Positions 5,616 to 6,630 of a stretch of 6,630 bases of DNA are shown piece after piece. Where the stretch lies: contig ONOZ01000198.1 of the NCBI GenBank assembly GCA_900319595.1, positions 1 through 6,630 of the forward strand, read 5' to 3'. Made by a program: the position numbers and the translations under genes. This DNA is from an uncultured Bacteroidales bacterium. Lineage in GTDB: Bacteria; Bacteroidota; Bacteroidia; Bacteroidales; P3. The notes beneath the pieces were generated by a model that saw nothing but the letters and a program-made list of their open reading frames with translations, made no database searches and was not told where the DNA came from. Numbering within the stretch: position 1 is the first letter of the stretch; every line of letters begins with the position of its first letter.

Positions 5616-5673
5616 AAAATTATAAATATTCCAAATTTTTATTGTATAGTATTGGAAAAATACTTAATTTTGC
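5616..5673 (+). repeat. 58-bp direct repeat, right copy
   Basis: Partner of 3429-3486 (56/58 identical). It lies directly upstream of mreB and contains its likely promoter, which makes this copy the one kept in its functional setting. The TTCCAA-N17-TTGGAA dyad is conserved. Confidence 0.95.
5642..5672 (+). promoter_or_regulatory. Promoter of mreB
   Basis: TTG at 5642-5644 and TAATTTTG at 5665-5672 (TAnnTTTG), 20 bases apart. Transcription would start near 5679, giving a leader of about 100 bases. The leader (5680-5778) is A/T-rich and shows no hairpin of note; it contains only very short upstream frames such as the eight codons from 5692. Confidence 0.65.
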
Positions 5674-5778
5674 AAAAAAATAAATGTCTATATGAAATTT
5701 TTTGATATAGTTGTGTAACATTATTGAAAAATATACGTAGTATTAGGAACAAAAAAAGCGAAAATACAATAAAAGACA

Positions 5779-6630
5779 ATGGGATTATTTTCATTTCTAA
5801 CAAGAGAAGTAGCGATAGATTTAGGAACGGCTAATTCTATCATAATTTGTAACGATAAGGTTGTCGTAGATGAACCAAGTATTATTGCAATAGATAGTTC
5901 TACTAAAAAAATAATGGCAGTGGGCAAACGTGCTATGCAGATGTATGGAAAAACCCACGATAATATTCAGACAATTCGTCCTTTAAGAGATGGCGTTATT
6001 GCAGATTTTGATATGGCTAATGACATGATCAAAGAATTGATAAAGATGATTCCTGCAAAACGTTCTTTGATTCCACCCGCATTAAAAATGGTTATCTGTA
6101 TTCCTTCTGGTATTACAAACGTTGAGGAACGTGCAGTAAGGGATGCAGCAGAACAAGCCGGGGCTAAGGATGTTAGGTTAATACATGAACCGATGGCTGC
6201 CGCAATAGGTATTGGTATAGATGTGTTGGAGCCTGTGGGTAATATGATTATAGACATTGGAGGAGGTACATCAGAAATAGCCGTTATTGCATTGGGAGGA
6301 ATTGTTTGCAATAAGAGTATTCGTATTGCAGGTGATGAATTCAATAGAGATATTGTTGAATATATGAAAAAACAACATAATATCTATATTGGAGAACGTA
6401 TGGCTGAAAGTATAAAAATGGAATGTGGGGCAGCAATACCAGAATTGGATAATCCACCAGAGGATTTTTCTGTACAAGGTCGCGATGTCTTGACAGGTAT
6501 TCCAAAAGAAATTTTTGTAAATTACAGAGAAATTGCACATGCACTGGATAAGAGTATAGCAAAAGTAGAAAGTGCGGTATTAGAGGCGTTAGCAATGACT
6601 CCACCAGAGTTAGCAAGCGACATATATCAC
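5779..6630 (+). CDS. mreB: Rod shape-determining protein MreB (N-terminal 284 residues)
   Basis: MreB is the bacterial actin homologue that polymerises under the inner membrane and directs the cell-wall elongation machinery. The gene runs off the right edge after 284 codons of a usual 340 or so. The start MGLFSFLTREVAIDLGTAN contains a short amphipathic N-terminus and the phosphate-1 loop (D14-L-G-T17). HEPMAAAIG (136-144) carries the conserved Glu of the actin/HSP70 fold, and IIDIGGGTSEI (157-167) is the phosphate-2 loop. FNRDIVEYMKKQHNIYIGERMAE is typical MreB domain II sequence. The adenosine motif lies beyond the window. The start codon follows an A-rich leader (AAAAGACAATG). In Bacteroidetes it usually heads mreBCD with a penicillin-binding protein and rodA downstream. 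The frame is intact despite the neighbouring insertion, and its promoter lies in the right copy of the 58-bp repeat. Confidence 0.96.
   Translation, partial: MGLFSFLTREVAIDLGTANSIIICNDKVVVDEPSIIAIDSSTKKIMAVGKRAMQMYGKTHDNIQTIRPLRDGVIADFDMANDMIKELIKMIPAKRSLIPPALKMVICIPSGITNVEERAVRDAAEQAGAKDVRLIHEPMAAAIGIGIDVLEPVGNMIIDIGGGTSEIAVIALGGIVCNKSIRIAGDEFNRDIVEYMKKQHNIYIGERMAESIKMECGAAIPELDNPPEDFSVQGRDVLTGIPKEIFVNYREIAHALDKSIAKVESAVLEALAMTPPELASDIYH

Noticed and set aside
3429..5673. Insertion sequence or transposon
   Set aside because: There is no transposase gene and no terminal inverted repeats at the cassette edges; the flanking copies are long direct repeats.
5721..6616. Several minus-strand frames over mreB
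   Set aside because: They mirror the conserved mreB frame and have the Pro/Ile-rich look of antisense translation.

Overview
The window looks like a piece of a Bacteroidetes (probably Bacteroidales) chromosome. It is AT-rich, its promoters fit the Bacteroidetes -33 TTTG / -7 TAnnTTTG pattern, starts are preceded by A-rich rather than Shine-Dalgarno sequence, and one gene encodes a protein with a type IX secretion (T9SS) C-terminal sorting domain. Two housekeeping genes frame it: the 3' end of pyruvate:ferredoxin oxidoreductase (nifJ) on the left and the first 284 codons of mreB on the right.

Layout. 2-589: end of nifJ, closed by a strong terminator. 746-2354: a monocistronic secreted T9SS-substrate gene with its own promoter and terminator. 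2387-3392: a minus-strand gene for a HARE-HTH protein with a PD-(D/E)xK-like second half (HrgA-like), with its own terminator and -7 box. 3429-5673: an apparent restriction-modification (R-M) cassette. It is bounded by two copies of a 58-bp direct repeat (56/58 identical, 2187 bp apart) that carries the promoter assigned to mreB. 5779 onward: mreB.

Inside the cassette, a minus-strand operon encodes a D12-class DNA adenine methyltransferase and, overlapping it by four bases (ATGA), a 198-residue protein. I read the latter as a GIY-YIG restriction endonuclease from its VYL...YKIG, R78, LLEECCIK and PKWN motifs. Downstream of the nuclease is an array of four palindromic 15-mers at an exact 22-bp period next to a very AT-rich stretch. 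Upstream of the methyltransferase lies a roughly 165-base inverted-repeat element with nested hairpins and two competing long-range helices; G-U wobbles favour a plus-strand RNA.

Reading of the whole: a compact R-M system seems to have entered the divergent promoter region between the HARE-HTH gene and mreB, duplicating the mreB promoter. The right copy would serve mreB; the left copy points antisense into the endonuclease gene. GATC occurs only once that I can find in the window, far fewer than expected, which suggests but does not prove a GATC-type specificity acting in this lineage. The structured element and the 22-bp iterons are the parts I cannot assign to a known family.
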